Source: Melitaea cinxia (Eukaryota; Arthropoda; Insecta; Lepidoptera; Nymphalidae). From it: a stretch of DNA of 64,000 nucleotides. Of this stretch, positions 22,957 to 33,944 are shown piece after piece (position 1 is the first letter of the stretch; every line of letters starts with the position of its first letter). The position numbers and the translations under genes are program-made. The notes beneath the pieces are model-generated. The model saw only the letters and a program-made list of their open reading frames with translations, was not told the DNA's origin and searched no databases. Where the stretch lies: NCBI RefSeq assembly GCF_905220565.1, contig NC_059413.1, forward strand, positions 10,978,001 to 11,042,000, read 5' to 3'.

Positions 22957-23811
22957 GTGCGCATAATTCGCACTAAATAAGTTAAATAATTATCACTTTA
23001 CAAAATTACAAAAATGTATTTATACGTGAGTTGATTTGAAATTGAACAAAAAATTTTCCGACCGTCAATCATGTTGACGTTGTTTCAAAATTAAACCCAT
23101 CATATAATAATTAATTAATTTACAAAAACAAAAGCAATAACAAATCTTTTAGTTGTTGATGCCGGTAGAGCAAGCAATTATCTGTAAAATGATATATAAT
23201 TTATGTGGAGTGATTGTGAGGTTTTTTTTTATAAAAAGGGAGCCAAACATTGTAACCTTAGCGTATTAATATATACGAGTATGATATCCACGAAGCCGCA
23301 CCGGAGCCACGTAGTTGATTAAGCTATGGCCCTTCGCTTCAATCAAGCAATATTATGTCGACCGGTAAAACAGGGCCTTAATTTAATTTTCTGAATAATA
23401 AAATTTAAAGATTCTTGAGAACATCGGTTCGTTGTCTGATTAAATCTCGACATTTATTGTATTGACATTTGATTTATTCCGTCTTCAACTAATCTTTCAT
23501 TTAAGAAACGTCGCCCGAACCTTCAATAAAACAAGAATTTAATTTCACGATCTTATTGAACGTTATTTAAATTTGTGATCGATAAAGTTTTGAAATGAAA
23601 TTAAACGAGAAAATATAATTTTTGGCTAATCGCCATAACTTAATAATTGATTGTTACGATTTTTTGCGAATAATTTTACAATTAAAGTATTTACAAACTG
23701 AAAATATAGAAGCAAAACTGTTTCTTTTATATAAAAAGGTTAACAACTGATTAATAAAATATCCTAAAATATAATAATGTTACAAAAATGTATTTTCTGG
23801 AAATTACACTT
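22957..23811. other. Unassigned AT-rich sequence
   Basis: Contains a weak SINE-C-like patch at 23290-23340 (CCACGAAGCCGCACCGGAGC, GATTAAGCTATGGCCC), otherwise no recognisable feature. Confidence 0.35.
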
Positions 23812-23989
23812 ATCTATACTAATAACTGGGGAACCGGTTTTTTGTTCGGTTGCACTGCGAAAACTATTAAACCGATTAAAATAATACTTATACTATAGGA
23901 TGTAATGTGTTTCGGAGAAGGTTTTGCTATATGATATGTTTGTGATTACTCATCGTAAAAAACATATGGACGGACGAAGGTCGCTAGAC
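23812..23989 (+). mobile_element. Helitron-like element (GGAACCGGTTTTTTGTTCGG type)
   Basis: It starts ATCTATACTAATAACTGG, contains ACTATTAAACCGATTAAAAT and GGAGAAGGTTTTGC, and ends GGACGAAGGTCGCTAGAC. Related copies are at 35342-35516 and, inverted, 48228-48399. Confidence 0.72.
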
Positions 23990-23999
23990 AGATAATATA

Positions 24000-24578
24000 A
24001 CAAAAAAAATATGATTGTACTTTTTGAGATATTGTGTGACAGGTTTTTGTGACAAGAACAGTGCCAAATCTAAATCTTGATGATGGACATTTAAATATTT
24101 GTTTTTTGCATAAATTCCGATTTCATACCAGATACTGATTTCGAGTTCCTGGATGAAAGGTAAATAAATATATATAATAATTGTTTATCTCAGCACTACT
24201 ACATATTCAAATATTTTAGAAATTGATTATATGAAATAAATCTCATGTGCATATTACTTTTTTTTTATTACCCTTTTTAATTATCGTTACTAAAAGGAAC
24301 TTCAATGTACATTTTCATCAAAGAGGACAAACAGCTACTGCGATGTGTACTGTGAAAAATTCCATTAATGCACACAGCATTTTCCACGGAAAAACAGTAC
24401 AAGGATCATTGAACTTTTAACGTAAAACACGAGCGAGTCCTTCAAGATGTTGAAAGAAAAAAATAACAAAGCCCTTATAAATTTGTACGTATGAAGATTT
24501 CAAAAATTAGTTTCTTATTGTGTTGGTTAAAGTTAATATAAATTTACTTTATATGAAATTTTAATTTTTTTTATACAT
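24000..24578. other. Unassigned AT-rich sequence
   Basis: No gene or repeat recognised. Confidence 0.35.
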
Positions 24579-24886
24579 ACTAGCTGTGCCCGCGACATTG
24601 CCCGCGTGGAATTTAACAAAAAAGTTTTCGTTTAGTTCGCAGGGTATAAAATAAATAAATTTAGCCTAAGTTACTCCTTACTACATCAGCTATCTGCCAG
24701 TGAAAATCCCGTCAAAATCGGTCCAGCCGTTTCAGAGATTGGCCAGAACAAACAGACAGACAGACAAAATTGTAAAAAATGTCATTTTGGTATATGTACC
24801 GTATATAAATCCATATGCATTTAGTAAAAAGCGGTTATTTTTAATATTACAAACAGACACTCCAATTTTATTTATTTGTATAGATA
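24579..24886 (-). mobile_element. Helitron-like element (GCCCGCGAC/CAGCTAGT type)
   Basis: The plus strand starts ACTAGCTGTGCCCGCGACAT, contains AAATCGGTCCAGCCGTTTC and ACAGACAGACAGACAAAAT, and ends ACTCCAATTTTATTTATTTG then TATAGATAT. Nearly the same element is at 58907-59296, where a SINE-A sits inside it, and in the other orientation at 34790-35038. Two overlapping ORFs of 83-86 codons lie over it and are chance. Confidence 0.78.
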
Positions 24887-25843
24887 TCAAAACCATTAAA
24901 AAGTATAATTCAAGTTTGTCGGATTCAAGTTGCTCGGCTAATTTTTTTTTAATGTTATAGAATTGTTTGTAAAATTTTCTCACGAAAAAAATAAGAAAAT
25001 TGAGCAGAAAATTTTCGAAGTCATAACAATTATTTCAACTTCTCGCGTTTGATCGTTGACAAGAAGGGTCACCTACTCGTTTAAATAACTATGTACACAA
25101 TATATACATATATTTATTTATTTTATTTCATTTATAACTATATCATTAAATACTTATTAATTTATTGCTATTTTTCATAAAGTGTTCACTTTAAATATAG
25201 CAATATTATAATATTAAAGACAAATAGGTCAATGATCTAATTAAATAAATTAGGAAAGTATTGAAAAAGACGTAATTTGTGGCTCGATCCGAGTTTTGTT
25301 ACTTATCAGATTGTTTGATATTTATGTTCATTAAAAGTAAAACTTACAACAGAGTATTACGTTACATAAACGTTTCTGTAATTCATCTTTTTCTTTTTCT
25401 TCGATCATTTAATTTTTTTAAACACAATTTATAATTATTTAAATATCACAAAAAATGATAAAAAGTAAAGTAAGTATAGTCCGGTCATTTATGGTGAAAA
25501 AAGAGACCTATCGTTTGCACCGTGGAATGAAATATAATAAGCTGAGAGTTAGCGTAAACCTTTATTTTGACTCTTTAAGTGTTGTCTCAAAATTCTCATA
25601 AAGTCACGCGTAAGCGTTCTTAGATAAACAAGGTCAACGGTCACGAAAATCAGTCATTTGAAAATAACTCGCTTTTTAAGGCTTTAATCGAATTCGTATT
25701 AATGATAAATTCGTAGAATCTAAAGTTCTCTAAACATTGTCTTTTTATACGCTTACGCATTTTTCTGATAGAGCTTAAAGTCTGAGGAGAGTACCGACAA
25801 TACTAGCTACGTACAATGTAAGTTAACAAAATTTAGCAAGCTT
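24887..25843. other. Unassigned AT-rich sequence
   Basis: Low GC throughout, no gene. It lies upstream of the RTE insertion and may hold the missing 5' part of the decayed coding remnant at 26180, but I could not recognise it. Confidence 0.35.
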
Positions 25844-26179
25844 ATATATTTATCATACTGTGTGGCTACGGTACTAAAGAATATAGCCACTCCCTCTCTT
25901 CCCGTGGGTGTCGTAAGAGGCGACTAAGGGATAACACAGTTCCACTACCACCTTGGAACTTAAAAAGCCGACCAGTGGCGGGATAACCATCCAACTGCTG
26001 GCTTTGAAATACACAGGCCGAAGACCGTGCGACAAAGCCAGGCCTGCGGTCACCAACCCGCTTGCCCAGCGTGGTGACTATGGGCAAAACACATGAGTTC
26101 ACGTTGTTTTTGGCATAGACTTGTGGAGGCCTATCTCCAGCAGTGGACTGTATAGGCTGTAATGATGATATATTTATCA
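25844..26179 (+). mobile_element. RTE-type LINE 3' UTR insertion with 12-bp TSD
   Basis: The insert (25856-26167) starts near GGCTACGGTACTAAAGAATA and includes TGGGTGTCGTAAGAGGCGAC, AACCATCCAACTGCTGGC and CACAAGTC-type words in the sense ACTTGTGGAGGCCTATCTCC, then AGCAGTGGACTGTATAGGC and a TGATGAT tail. ATATATTTATCA flanks it at 25844-25855 and 26168-26179, a perfect 12-bp TSD. A 123-codon minus-strand frame across it is not a gene: it lies antisense in this repeat. The shorter copies at 14930 and 39447 match it. Confidence 0.87.
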
Positions 26180-26460
26180 ACTCTTCCACGAAAGAGTGCA
26201 GCAGTTTTCTAACATGGCAATGTACTACCAAATTCAAACTTGGTTAACCAATGATTTAGAACCCCAAGGATGGGGTTGGATCTGCAAAATGAAGCCCTAA
26301 AACTGATAACCACATTATTACACCCTGTACCAGATAAATTGCTTACATTATTCTGTAGCTTTACATTCATACATACATTTAATCTTTATCAGCAAGAGTG
26401 GCTGTGAATCTCGCTGTGGAAGCCAAAAGTCAGAGTTACAATGCTCGTTAGCCCGTGACC
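26180..26460 (+). pseudogene. Coding remnant with YQIQTWL, WGW and Cys-rich tail, copy 2
   Basis: The plus strand reads LPRKSAAVF, then in another frame YYQIQTWLTNDLEPQGWGW followed by ICKMKP, then after a further shift LITTLLHPVPDKLLTLFCS, then SGCESRCGSQKSELQCS. The order matches uncharacterised insect proteins I recall (YYQVQ.WL..DL....WGW, TTLLPPAPD.LL...FC.C, CGC.K.GL.CS), with three or more frameshifts and a stop. The N-terminal part is cut by the RTE insertion next to it. Copy 1 at 8970 shares the YQIQTWL part. Function unknown. Confidence 0.6.
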
Positions 26461-27106
26461 AATATAATAGACATATGTTAAGGCTTCAATGTATCAACAT
26501 TTTTTTTTATATCATCATACGAACATATAAAAAAACAGGTAATATAAATAATTCCTAAACAAAAACAGTATATGTAGGTAGTAATAAAAAACACAATATG
26601 ACCTCGATGAAAACATTGCATAGACACGACATGAGTGAGGAAAAGACTTATATTTAAAAAAATGTTGTTTATAGATCTTAGTCATTAATATAACATTAGC
26701 TCATTAATTATACTTCTAAGATTTTAATAAATATTGCTAGACAAAAAATCTGTTTACTAGATAGATAAGTTTGTGGAGACCAGCACGAGCGTTGTTTGTT
26801 ATAAACGACGTGTAGAGCAGCGACCGAATAACTGCCGTGGAATAATACTCTGCCTGCATTACGTTTTAGGTGCGGTCGCCTTTTAATACCTTGGAAAAAC
26901 TCACTGGACTTACATAAATAACTCTTATATATACACGACATTCAGCTGACCCGCCGACGCTGTAACGCAGTTATTTTTTTTTTTTGTTTTTCGTTTACTT
27001 ATCTATTTTTTTTTTAATTTTCATTTTATGTAAACCTCCTCACGTAAACGTAATGTATATAGTTAAATTTAAATTCGTGTGTATTCACTGCACAGTACAT
27101 AAAAAT
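26461..27106. other. Unassigned AT-rich sequence
   Basis: A 77-codon minus frame (26708-26941) has no motif. T tracts lie near 26970 and 27007. Confidence 0.35.
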
Positions 27107-27273
27107 GTTGTGTTCCTGTTGCTAAGTAAGGTGACCAGAACTCCTAGGGGATAGAGTCGGCAACGCGTTTGCGATGTTTCCAGTATTGCAGACGTCTATA
27201 ATATTAACTACGATAATCGCTTACCATCAGGTGAGCCATACGCTTGTTTGTCGACCTGGTTATATAAAAAAAA
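27107..27273 (+). mobile_element. SINE-A 3' half
   Basis: From GTTGTGTTCCTGTTGC to TTGTTTGTCGACCTGGT and a TATATAAAAAAAA tail. It is 5'-truncated, as expected for incomplete reverse transcription. Confidence 0.75.
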
Positions 27274-27458
27274 CAATTGCATGTTTCCTTCTTTATCTCG
27301 AACCTCCGTGAATATATTAGGTATAAACTTTGTTGAAGTATCATTTTTTTTTTCATTAAATTTAAAAAAGAAAAATGCGATAAATCATCTCAATACTCTT
27401 ACGTCTCTTGCAGTAAACTATTTTCGAAACACGTAAAGGTTTCTCACGTGTTAAACCG

Positions 27459-27647
27459 CTCTACCGGCTTCGCACGGTTGCAAAAACTATCAGTGTTCCT
27501 CTATTCTATTATGCATGTATTATATTTATAAACCTTCCTCTTCAATCACTCAACCTAAAAAAACCGCATCAAAATCCATTGCGTAGTTTTTAAGATTTAA
27601 GCATACATAGGGACAAAGAAAGCAACTTTGTTTTATACTATGTAGTA
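27459..27647 (-). mobile_element. Helitron-like element, minus strand
   Basis: The plus strand runs from CTACCGGCTTCGCACGGTTG through CATCAAAATCCATTGCGTAG to AACTTTGTTTTATACTATGT. It is the inverse of the 47247-47441 copy and is full length at both ends except for the last few bases of the CTAG terminus. Confidence 0.72.
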
Positions 27648-27759
27648 ATTGAACTGACCTAAGAGCAAATTACAAAGTAACTCAGTCGTATACGTGGAAA
27701 TTAAAAATAAATACAAACTAGCTGACCCTGCAAACTTTTTACAGCAATTTTTTGTGTAA

Positions 27760-28470
27760 ATATCTGGTGTAGCGGTGCGAGTACTCGCCTAAAACTTCGA
27801 CGGTTTGTGGGTTTGATTCACGCTCGGGGTGGATATTTGTATTTGTACGAGTACAAATATTTCATTCCGATTTTTGATGTCTGTGCTTATGGGTCTCCCC
27901 ACCGTGCCTCGTAGAGCACGTTAATAATAATAAATACTTGATAGCAATCGTTACGAGGCGTTCATAAAATACGTGAGATGTTTAAGGGGGTCGAGTCTAA
28001 TCTCATCTAATCTTACGTTGGAGAGAGGGGGGGCCTCGGCAAATATCACGCAATTTTTTTCTGATTGAAACAAAAAAAATATACTATTTTGGTCCATTTA
28101 ATTCAGATTGTACATGCTTAAGATTTAATCTTAAGCGTAATCGTAATACAATTAAGATCATTCACTAATTCGTTCGAAAGAAAATAATTTCAATAACAAT
28201 CCAACGCGTTTACGTAACAATTCCACATTTTGAAAAATCTCACGTGAGATTAGGAGATGGGGGTGGGGATTGAATAAAATCTCACGACATCTCACCATGG
28301 GGGGAGGGAGGGACAGAAAATTTAAAAAAACACCTCTCGTAATTTATGGACGCCCCCTTACTCATAGTGGGGAACATATCCGCAGTGGAGCAGCGTAGTG
28401 GATTAAGCTCCGATCCTTCTCCTACATATAGAAAGAGACCTATGTCCAGCAGTGGGATTTTACAAGCTGA
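27760..28470 (+). mobile_element. SINE-C with tRNA-like head, split by a TIR element
   Basis: The head has an A-box-like TGGTGTAGCGG (27765-27775) and B-box-like GGTTTGATTCA (27810-27820). The body follows (GTCTCCCCACCGTGCCTC, CTTGATAGCAATCGTTA), stops at 27953, and resumes at 28358 with TTACTCATAGTGGGG, ending TTTTACAAGCTGAAAG. A decayed CTAGCTGACCCTGCAAAC Helitron end lies just upstream (27719-27736). Confidence 0.8.
27954..28357. mobile_element. MITE with imperfect TIRs and TTA target duplication
   Basis: This 404-bp insert splits the SINE-C. Its left end, CGAGGCGTTCATAAAATACG, and the inverse of its right end, GGGGGCGTCCATAAATTACG, match at 16 of 20 positions. TTA lies on each side (27951-27953, 28358-28360), as in PIF/Harbinger elements. 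The interior has G runs and the perfect palindrome AATCTCACGTGAGATT (about 28232-28247). It encodes no transposase. Confidence 0.72.
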
Positions 28471-28659
28471 AAGTTCGTTTTTTATGTGAATATATCGATT
28501 TTATTAATTTTTGAAATCTTGTCCTGACAACAACGAATACAAAAAAATGACCGCAACTTGGTACAGTCGTTCGGAATTAACGTATGTAAAGTTACGGCTA
28601 TTTACTTTTATTTATGTAAATATAGTTCATAAAATAAATTATATTGATTTCCACACGCT

Positions 28660-29094
28660 TTTTAACCAACTTCAAAAAAAGGATGAGGTTACTCAATTCG
28701 ACCGTATATTTTTTTTATGTATATTCAAGGATAACTCCGTCGTTTATGAATCGATTTTGATAATTCTTTTTTTGTTGGAAAGGAGATATCCCTAGTTTGG
28801 TACAATGATAAGGAAACCAGTAGCTGATGATGGAATCCCAGAGAAATCGAGGGAAACTCTCGAAAATCCGCATAACGTTTTACTGAGTGTACCGATTTTA
28901 ATGATTTTTAATTTAATCGAATGCCGATGTTTATCATGTGGTCACATTTAAATTTCATCGAGATCTGATAACTACTTTTGGAATATTCTTTTATGATGCG
29001 TATTTACTTGACTATTTTTTGTCTACCTACGTTGTATTACTTTTCGATATAATTGAAGTCGGTTTTTCTTCGTTTGCCTGCAAACACAATTATT
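28660..29094 (+). mobile_element. Family D element, short form
   Basis: From TTTTAACCAACTTC with GGATGAGGTTACTC to GAAGTCGGTTTTTC and the GTTTGC-CT-GCAAAC hairpin, then ACAATTATT, about 435 bp. The 94-codon plus frame across its left part and the 60-codon frame in its right part are incidental. Confidence 0.8.
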
Positions 29095-29154
29095 TATTAG
29101 TTTCATCTGTATGTTTCTAACCGACGCCTTTGGACTTTGTTTGGATCCATTTAA

Positions 29155-29350
29155 AACGTTCAGATTTCATTTATACTTAGTAGACTTATCGAGGACCGAT
29201 GACAATACACTTTTTTTAGCGTGGGGAAAATCCTCATGGACACCCTCCTGTGCGGGGGCACCAGAGGGGATTCAGACTCCTACTGAAAAAAAACCGCCAC
29301 GTGTGTTCCGCTGATGCGCCTATGGCTGGGTCGCGGGGACGCTGTAGCAT
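29155..29350. mobile_element. Possible LINE 3' UTR fragment
   Basis: A GC-rich patch in AT-rich sequence: GGGGAAAATCCTCATGGACA, CACCCTCCTGTGCGGGGGCA, and GGCTGGGTCGCGGGGACGC. I recall similar text near the ends of lepidopteran LINEs, but no second copy is in the window. Overlapping ORFs of 60-67 codons have no motif. Confidence 0.4.
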
Positions 29351-29644
29351 ACTTCCGCAATATAATTTAAGAATATTATTCTTTTTAGTTTGGTTTATTT
29401 ATAATAGCCCATTTTTTCAGTTTTTTTTTTAAATATTAATCATGAAATCGTGAACGGCCGTGACACAATCATAACAGAATTAAAATGGCATCGAATTCAG
29501 TAGTATGCGCTCTGCACACATGTGCAGTAGAACCCCGAAACTTTGCTTTAGCTTAACAAATAATTAAAACTTTAAATGATGATTAATGATCGAGAAAACG
29601 TCAAATGTGTACTCAAGTTTTACTAAATATGTCCATAACATAAT

Positions 29645-29742
29645 ATAGCCCGCAGTTGCGCAGTGTGGTAGATTAAGCTTTAATTCTTCTCCTACATGGA
29701 GAAAGATGCCTATGCCCATCAGTGGCATGTTACAGGCTGAAT
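29645..29742 (+). mobile_element. SINE-C 3' fragment
   Basis: TAGCCCGCAGTTGCGCAG, GGTAGATTAAGCTTTAAT, CTATGCCCATCAGTGGCATG and TTACAGGCTGAA: the last 100 bp of SINE-C. Confidence 0.7.
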
Positions 29743-30786
29743 TGTTATATAATAATATAATAAGGAATATAATAAGGAAAGCTAGCTTCTATACATAACA
29801 TATTCTATGAAATACAAATCTGTTGCATCTTTAAATTGTAATTTATCTACACACAGACTGGGTTAAAGTTGTTACTGTAAATGGTCGTACGATCAAAATG
29901 CAGAACTTTGAATGTTTCTAAATACAAGTCTAAGAAATGGCAAATTCATTTTCAGAATAGTCGCAATGTTATTCTAACCGACGTACTACAACGCAACCAA
30001 ACCATTTAAAGTATTTCAAACATGAAGGAAACAATGCATCGTAACGATCTAGATGGAAAGACTATGATGTCATCCATTCAGTGTTTGTTACGCTCATAGC
30101 ATTCAATTACAGAGAAAATGTCGCATGGAAACATTATTAACGTCTGGCGGCGATGATTTATTGTAAACGTGAACTGAGTGAAGTGACCGCTTACTGGATT
30201 GATACTAACAGGCACAGATCTAAAAGTAGTCAAACGATATATTATTCTGGTAGTATAATCTATTTGCTTACTACAGACTTGATTCGGATACGATATATAT
30301 TCGGCTCTTAAACCCTTCCAACAAAATCCAAATAGGTATTGTTATAAAAGTCATTCTCACAAAAGAGTAATTATTTATAATTATGGCGAGGAACGCTATA
30401 ATTGACTTTTAGAGACTGATTCAATAATGACAAATAATAAAATAAATTACTAAAATACTAATTAAATAGTTTTATTACATAATTTCGCGCCTGGCTAACA
30501 CATAAATATTATATTAGAAATTGGACAAAATAAAGACTGACAAAATAGATATTTATTTTATACATAAAACCAATTCTCATTAAAACTCAAATTATTAGCT
30601 GTCCTAATATCCTAATGTATATCATCGATATATAACAAAGTTAAATAATTTCGAAAACAATTGAGTCGCCCTTGACCAGGGCTATTTAAACTGCAAAGTC
30701 GCCAAAATATCGCGGTAAGTCTCGTTTGAATAAAACTATTGGTAGTGACCGTAAAATTTAAACACTCAACTACTACAAACGAAGGA
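29743..30786. other. Unassigned AT-rich sequence
   Basis: No gene. The minus frame at 30612-30830 runs into the SINE-C to the right and is chance. Confidence 0.35.
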
Positions 30787-31108
30787 TTCAGTTTGAAATA
30801 TCCTATAGGGGCATAGGGCTTTTTCCCCATGTAGGAGTAGGATCAGAGCTTAATCCACCACGCTGTTCCACTGCAGGTCGGCGGATGTATAATGAGTATG
30901 AGAAACAATCTCTACCGACAAAACAACAATCAGAACCGACAGCTTTAACGTGCTCTCCGAGACACGGTGGGAAGACCCACAAACAATCAGACAGAAAATA
31001 AATATTTGTATAAACCCAAATAACTCTGAGCAGCAATCAAACCCGTGACCACCGGTGCTTAGGCGCCGCCAACACGGAACATGCACGATTACACCAAAGC
31101 GGTCGTCA
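30787..31108 (-). mobile_element. SINE-C, near full length, minus strand
   Basis: The plus strand runs from TTCAGTTTGAAATATCC through TCCCCATGTAGGAGTAGG, GTGCTCTCCGAGACACGGTG and AATAAATATTTGTATAAACC to the head, whose inverse carries GGGTTTGATTGC (decayed B box) and CTTTGGTGTAATCG (A-box area). About 320 bp, the most complete uninterrupted SINE-C. Two overlapping minus ORFs here are chance. Confidence 0.75.
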
Positions 31109-31600
31109 ACTTACCACTTATAATTACTTAAATCACCTATTAAAAAAATAAGTATTCAGTTCAATATCTTATGTTTGTTATTGGCCGTTATCGAGATGAA
31201 ATTAAATATCTAATCATTTATGGTGATATCGCGTGTCTGTCCACGCCAATTTAAATTATGCCAATGTAAATCGTCGTAGACCAGTAAAATGAAATATTTA
31301 CAATACATGAATAAGGGAAATTTAAATTTTACAACACATAATTTTTACTAAAGTTACCATAATTAATAATATTTGCATAAGCACGAGTGATTCTTATATA
31401 TCAACATAAGTTTCTCGTAAAACTTCTTCTAAAGTGACAGCTCATTTTGTCATTTTAACACTAATAACACTAACGGCCGATTTTAATAATCTGTTCATCA
31501 CTGGATTACCTAATAGCCACAGATTATCGACACAATTTGTATGGAGCTTATGTCAAAACTCTATCTCTAGTAAGCAAATTTAGAGATAGGTAGAGTATCA
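31109..31600. other. Unassigned AT-rich sequence
   Basis: No gene or repeat recognised. Confidence 0.35.
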
Positions 31601-31792
31601 TTAGTCAAAACAAAGTCGCTTCCCGCTGTCTGTATGCTTAGATCTTTAAAACTACGTAATGGATTTTGATGCAGTTTTCTTGAGTAAATATAGTGATTGC
31701 AGATGAAGGTTTATATGTATAATACATGCATAATATAGTTGAGGAACTCTGATAGTTTTTGCAATCGTGCGTAGCCAGGGCGGGTTGCCAGT
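31601..31792 (+). mobile_element. Helitron-like element (CAAAACAAAGTCGCTTCCCG type)
   Basis: It contains TGGATTTTGATGCAGTTTTC and ends GTGCGTAGCCAGGGCGGG then TTGCCAGT. Close to the copy at 47247-47441. Confidence 0.72.
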
Positions 31793-32312
31793 TGCCAGTA
31801 AAAAATTCTCTATCATATCAAGACTTTGTTTTACAGATTCAATTTAAAATAGGAGATTTTTTGAGAACAAAGAATTCGCAAACCATACACGCTTAGATAG
31901 AAAGTCATAACCTGCAACCATCTGGAATCGATTTACGTTTACTTCCCTCCAGAACCATCTCGACTTTCATTTGTTTTGAGTTCGTATATAAAAACAGAAT
32001 ATTTCCTTGATCTTGACAGATTTGCGATCTCGGAGCAGAGCGGCGATGATATCTCGAGGATAAGCATCAATTTTATTTAGAACTAATATCATTAGTATTT
32101 TAGTCGGTGGGTTTTAGAAATATATTTAATTTTATTGTAATGGAATATACGTTTGGATGTAACGTATTATCCTGAGTTAACTCAGAAAAGTACTTAAACT
32201 TTAAAAACAAATTTTCATTTCAATAAATGTATGTATTTATTTATTTATTTTCTTATATCTAATATTACATGAGACAAAAAGAAAAAGAAAAAAAAATTAA
32301 ACTACAAAATAA
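31793..32312. other. Unassigned AT-rich sequence
   Basis: No gene. A short TTTATTTATTTATTTTC run near 32230-32250 resembles a LINE tail, but no LINE sequence follows. Confidence 0.35.
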
Positions 32313-33074
32313 AATAATTGTGTTTGCTCGAAAACGAAAAAAAAAACCGATTTCAATTACATCGACGAGTAATACAACGTAGATCGACGAAAAAATAGTC
32401 AAGTAACTACGCGTTATCTAAGATTACTCAAAAAGTAGTTATCAGATCTCAATAAAATTTATATGTAACCACATGACAAACATCAGCTTTCGATTAAATT
32501 AAAAATTATTAAAATCGGTACACCCAGTAAAAAGTTATTGCGGATTTTCAAGAAGTTCCCTCGATTTCTCTGGGATCCCATCATCAGATCCTGGTTTCCT
32601 TATCATGGCACTAAACTAGGAATATCTTCTTTCCAACAAAAAAAGAATTATCAAAATCGGTACACCCAGTAAAAAGTTATTGCGGATTTTCAAGAGTTTC
32701 CCTCGATTTCTCTGAGATCCCATCATCAGATCCTGGTTTCCTGTTTGGTACCATGATAATGGTACTAAACTAAGGATATCCCCTTTCCAAAAAAAAAGAA
32801 TTATCAAAATCAGTACATCCAGTAGAAAGTTATGCGGTATAATACAACGTAGGTCGACGAAAAAAGCGTCAAGTAAAAACGCATTATTAGATATAACTCG
32901 AAAAGTAGTTGTTAGATCGCAAATAAATTTAAATGGGACCAATTGACACACACCACCTTTCGATTAAAAAAAAATTGTTGAAATCGGTCCACACGGTCAA
33001 AAGTTCTGATGTAACATACATAAAAAAAATAGAGTCGAATTGAGAACCTCCTCCTTTTTTGGAAGTCGGTTAAA
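32313..33074 (-). mobile_element. Family D element, long form with extra local duplication
   Basis: On the plus strand it runs from AATAATTGTGTTTGCTCG to CTCCTCCTTTTTTGGAAGTC and GGTTAAAA. It has both internal modules of the long form, and the segment with CAAGA(A)GTTCCCTCGATTTC and AATTATCAAAATCGGTAC is present twice (about 32545-32640 and 32655-32750). That local duplication explains its 762 bp. The 111-codon minus frame over it reads the duplicated segment and is not a gene. Confidence 0.8.
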
Positions 33075-33944
33075 AATAAGAATTAGCTGACATAAACAAT
33101 AATACTAAAAACAAAAACAAAAATGTATATGTAGGTATTTATTTTCTTGATAAATATGACAAAATAGGGGTTCAACAATTTTACGACCTAATATTTTTTT
33201 TCTCTTATTTTCGCGGGCTAACTAACCCAGCGGGTAGAATTTAGTAGTCTAATCAAATATTATTAGACGTATAATGTCTATGAAAATAATTACTTTATTA
33301 TTTATGTACTGTTCCTTTGTATAAATCTTAGACCGTGTAAGTTCTTTTTTTATTATTATTTCGTATCAAAAAGTTCCTTACTTAAGGAAAGTTCCAAACT
33401 ATTCAGTATTAATTACACCGTACAACTTATCGAAGCAGAGTAATAATCGCAAACGTCCACAAATCTAACAAAGCAGCTCCGTTCCTGCTAACAGAATTTA
33501 AAAAAAACCAACATAGTAGTTCAGATTATCTTTCAGACGATAGATTTTCTTATAACATCTAATGTTTACCCACAGTTAATTTCAGTATCATAAAAACTAG
33601 TCCCATTCCACGTCCCACCTGGCAAAGATTCAAGTGTTGCAACGTGTGAAATATTACATTGACCAGATTAATTTGAACTAGCTATTATTCTAAAACGTTA
33701 ACTAAGCTTATATTGAATACTTCGCCAAAGTATCTTGAAAGCTGGTTATTGTTTGTGTTCCTGTAGTTTAGTAGAATATTGTAATAGCTAGAGTAAAGAA
33801 AACCCTATTCATTTAATTTATGAGTACTTACCTATTTAATTTTGTGTTCAGTATTAAAAGTGTGTAGGTAACTACACACGTTTCTCTACTTAAACCTATT
33901 ATAGCCCATTTATTAGGAGCTCAGACCGTGTCATGTTTAGAAAC
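33075..33944. other. Unassigned AT-rich sequence
   Basis: No gene or repeat recognised up to the Penelope-like insertion. Confidence 0.35.

Noticed and set aside
24700..24983. Overlapping 83- and 86-codon frames on both strands
   Set aside because: Both lie over a non-coding Helitron-like element and its AT-rich flank.
25866..26237. 123-codon minus-strand reading frame
   Set aside because: It is antisense inside the RTE 3' UTR insertion, extends across its TSD into unrelated sequence and has no domain.
28511..28795. 94-codon plus-strand reading frame
   Set aside because: It starts outside and ends inside a family D copy, with no motif; not kept in other copies.
32616..32951. 111-codon minus-strand reading frame
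   Set aside because: It reads through a locally duplicated part of a family D element; the other D copies do not keep this frame.
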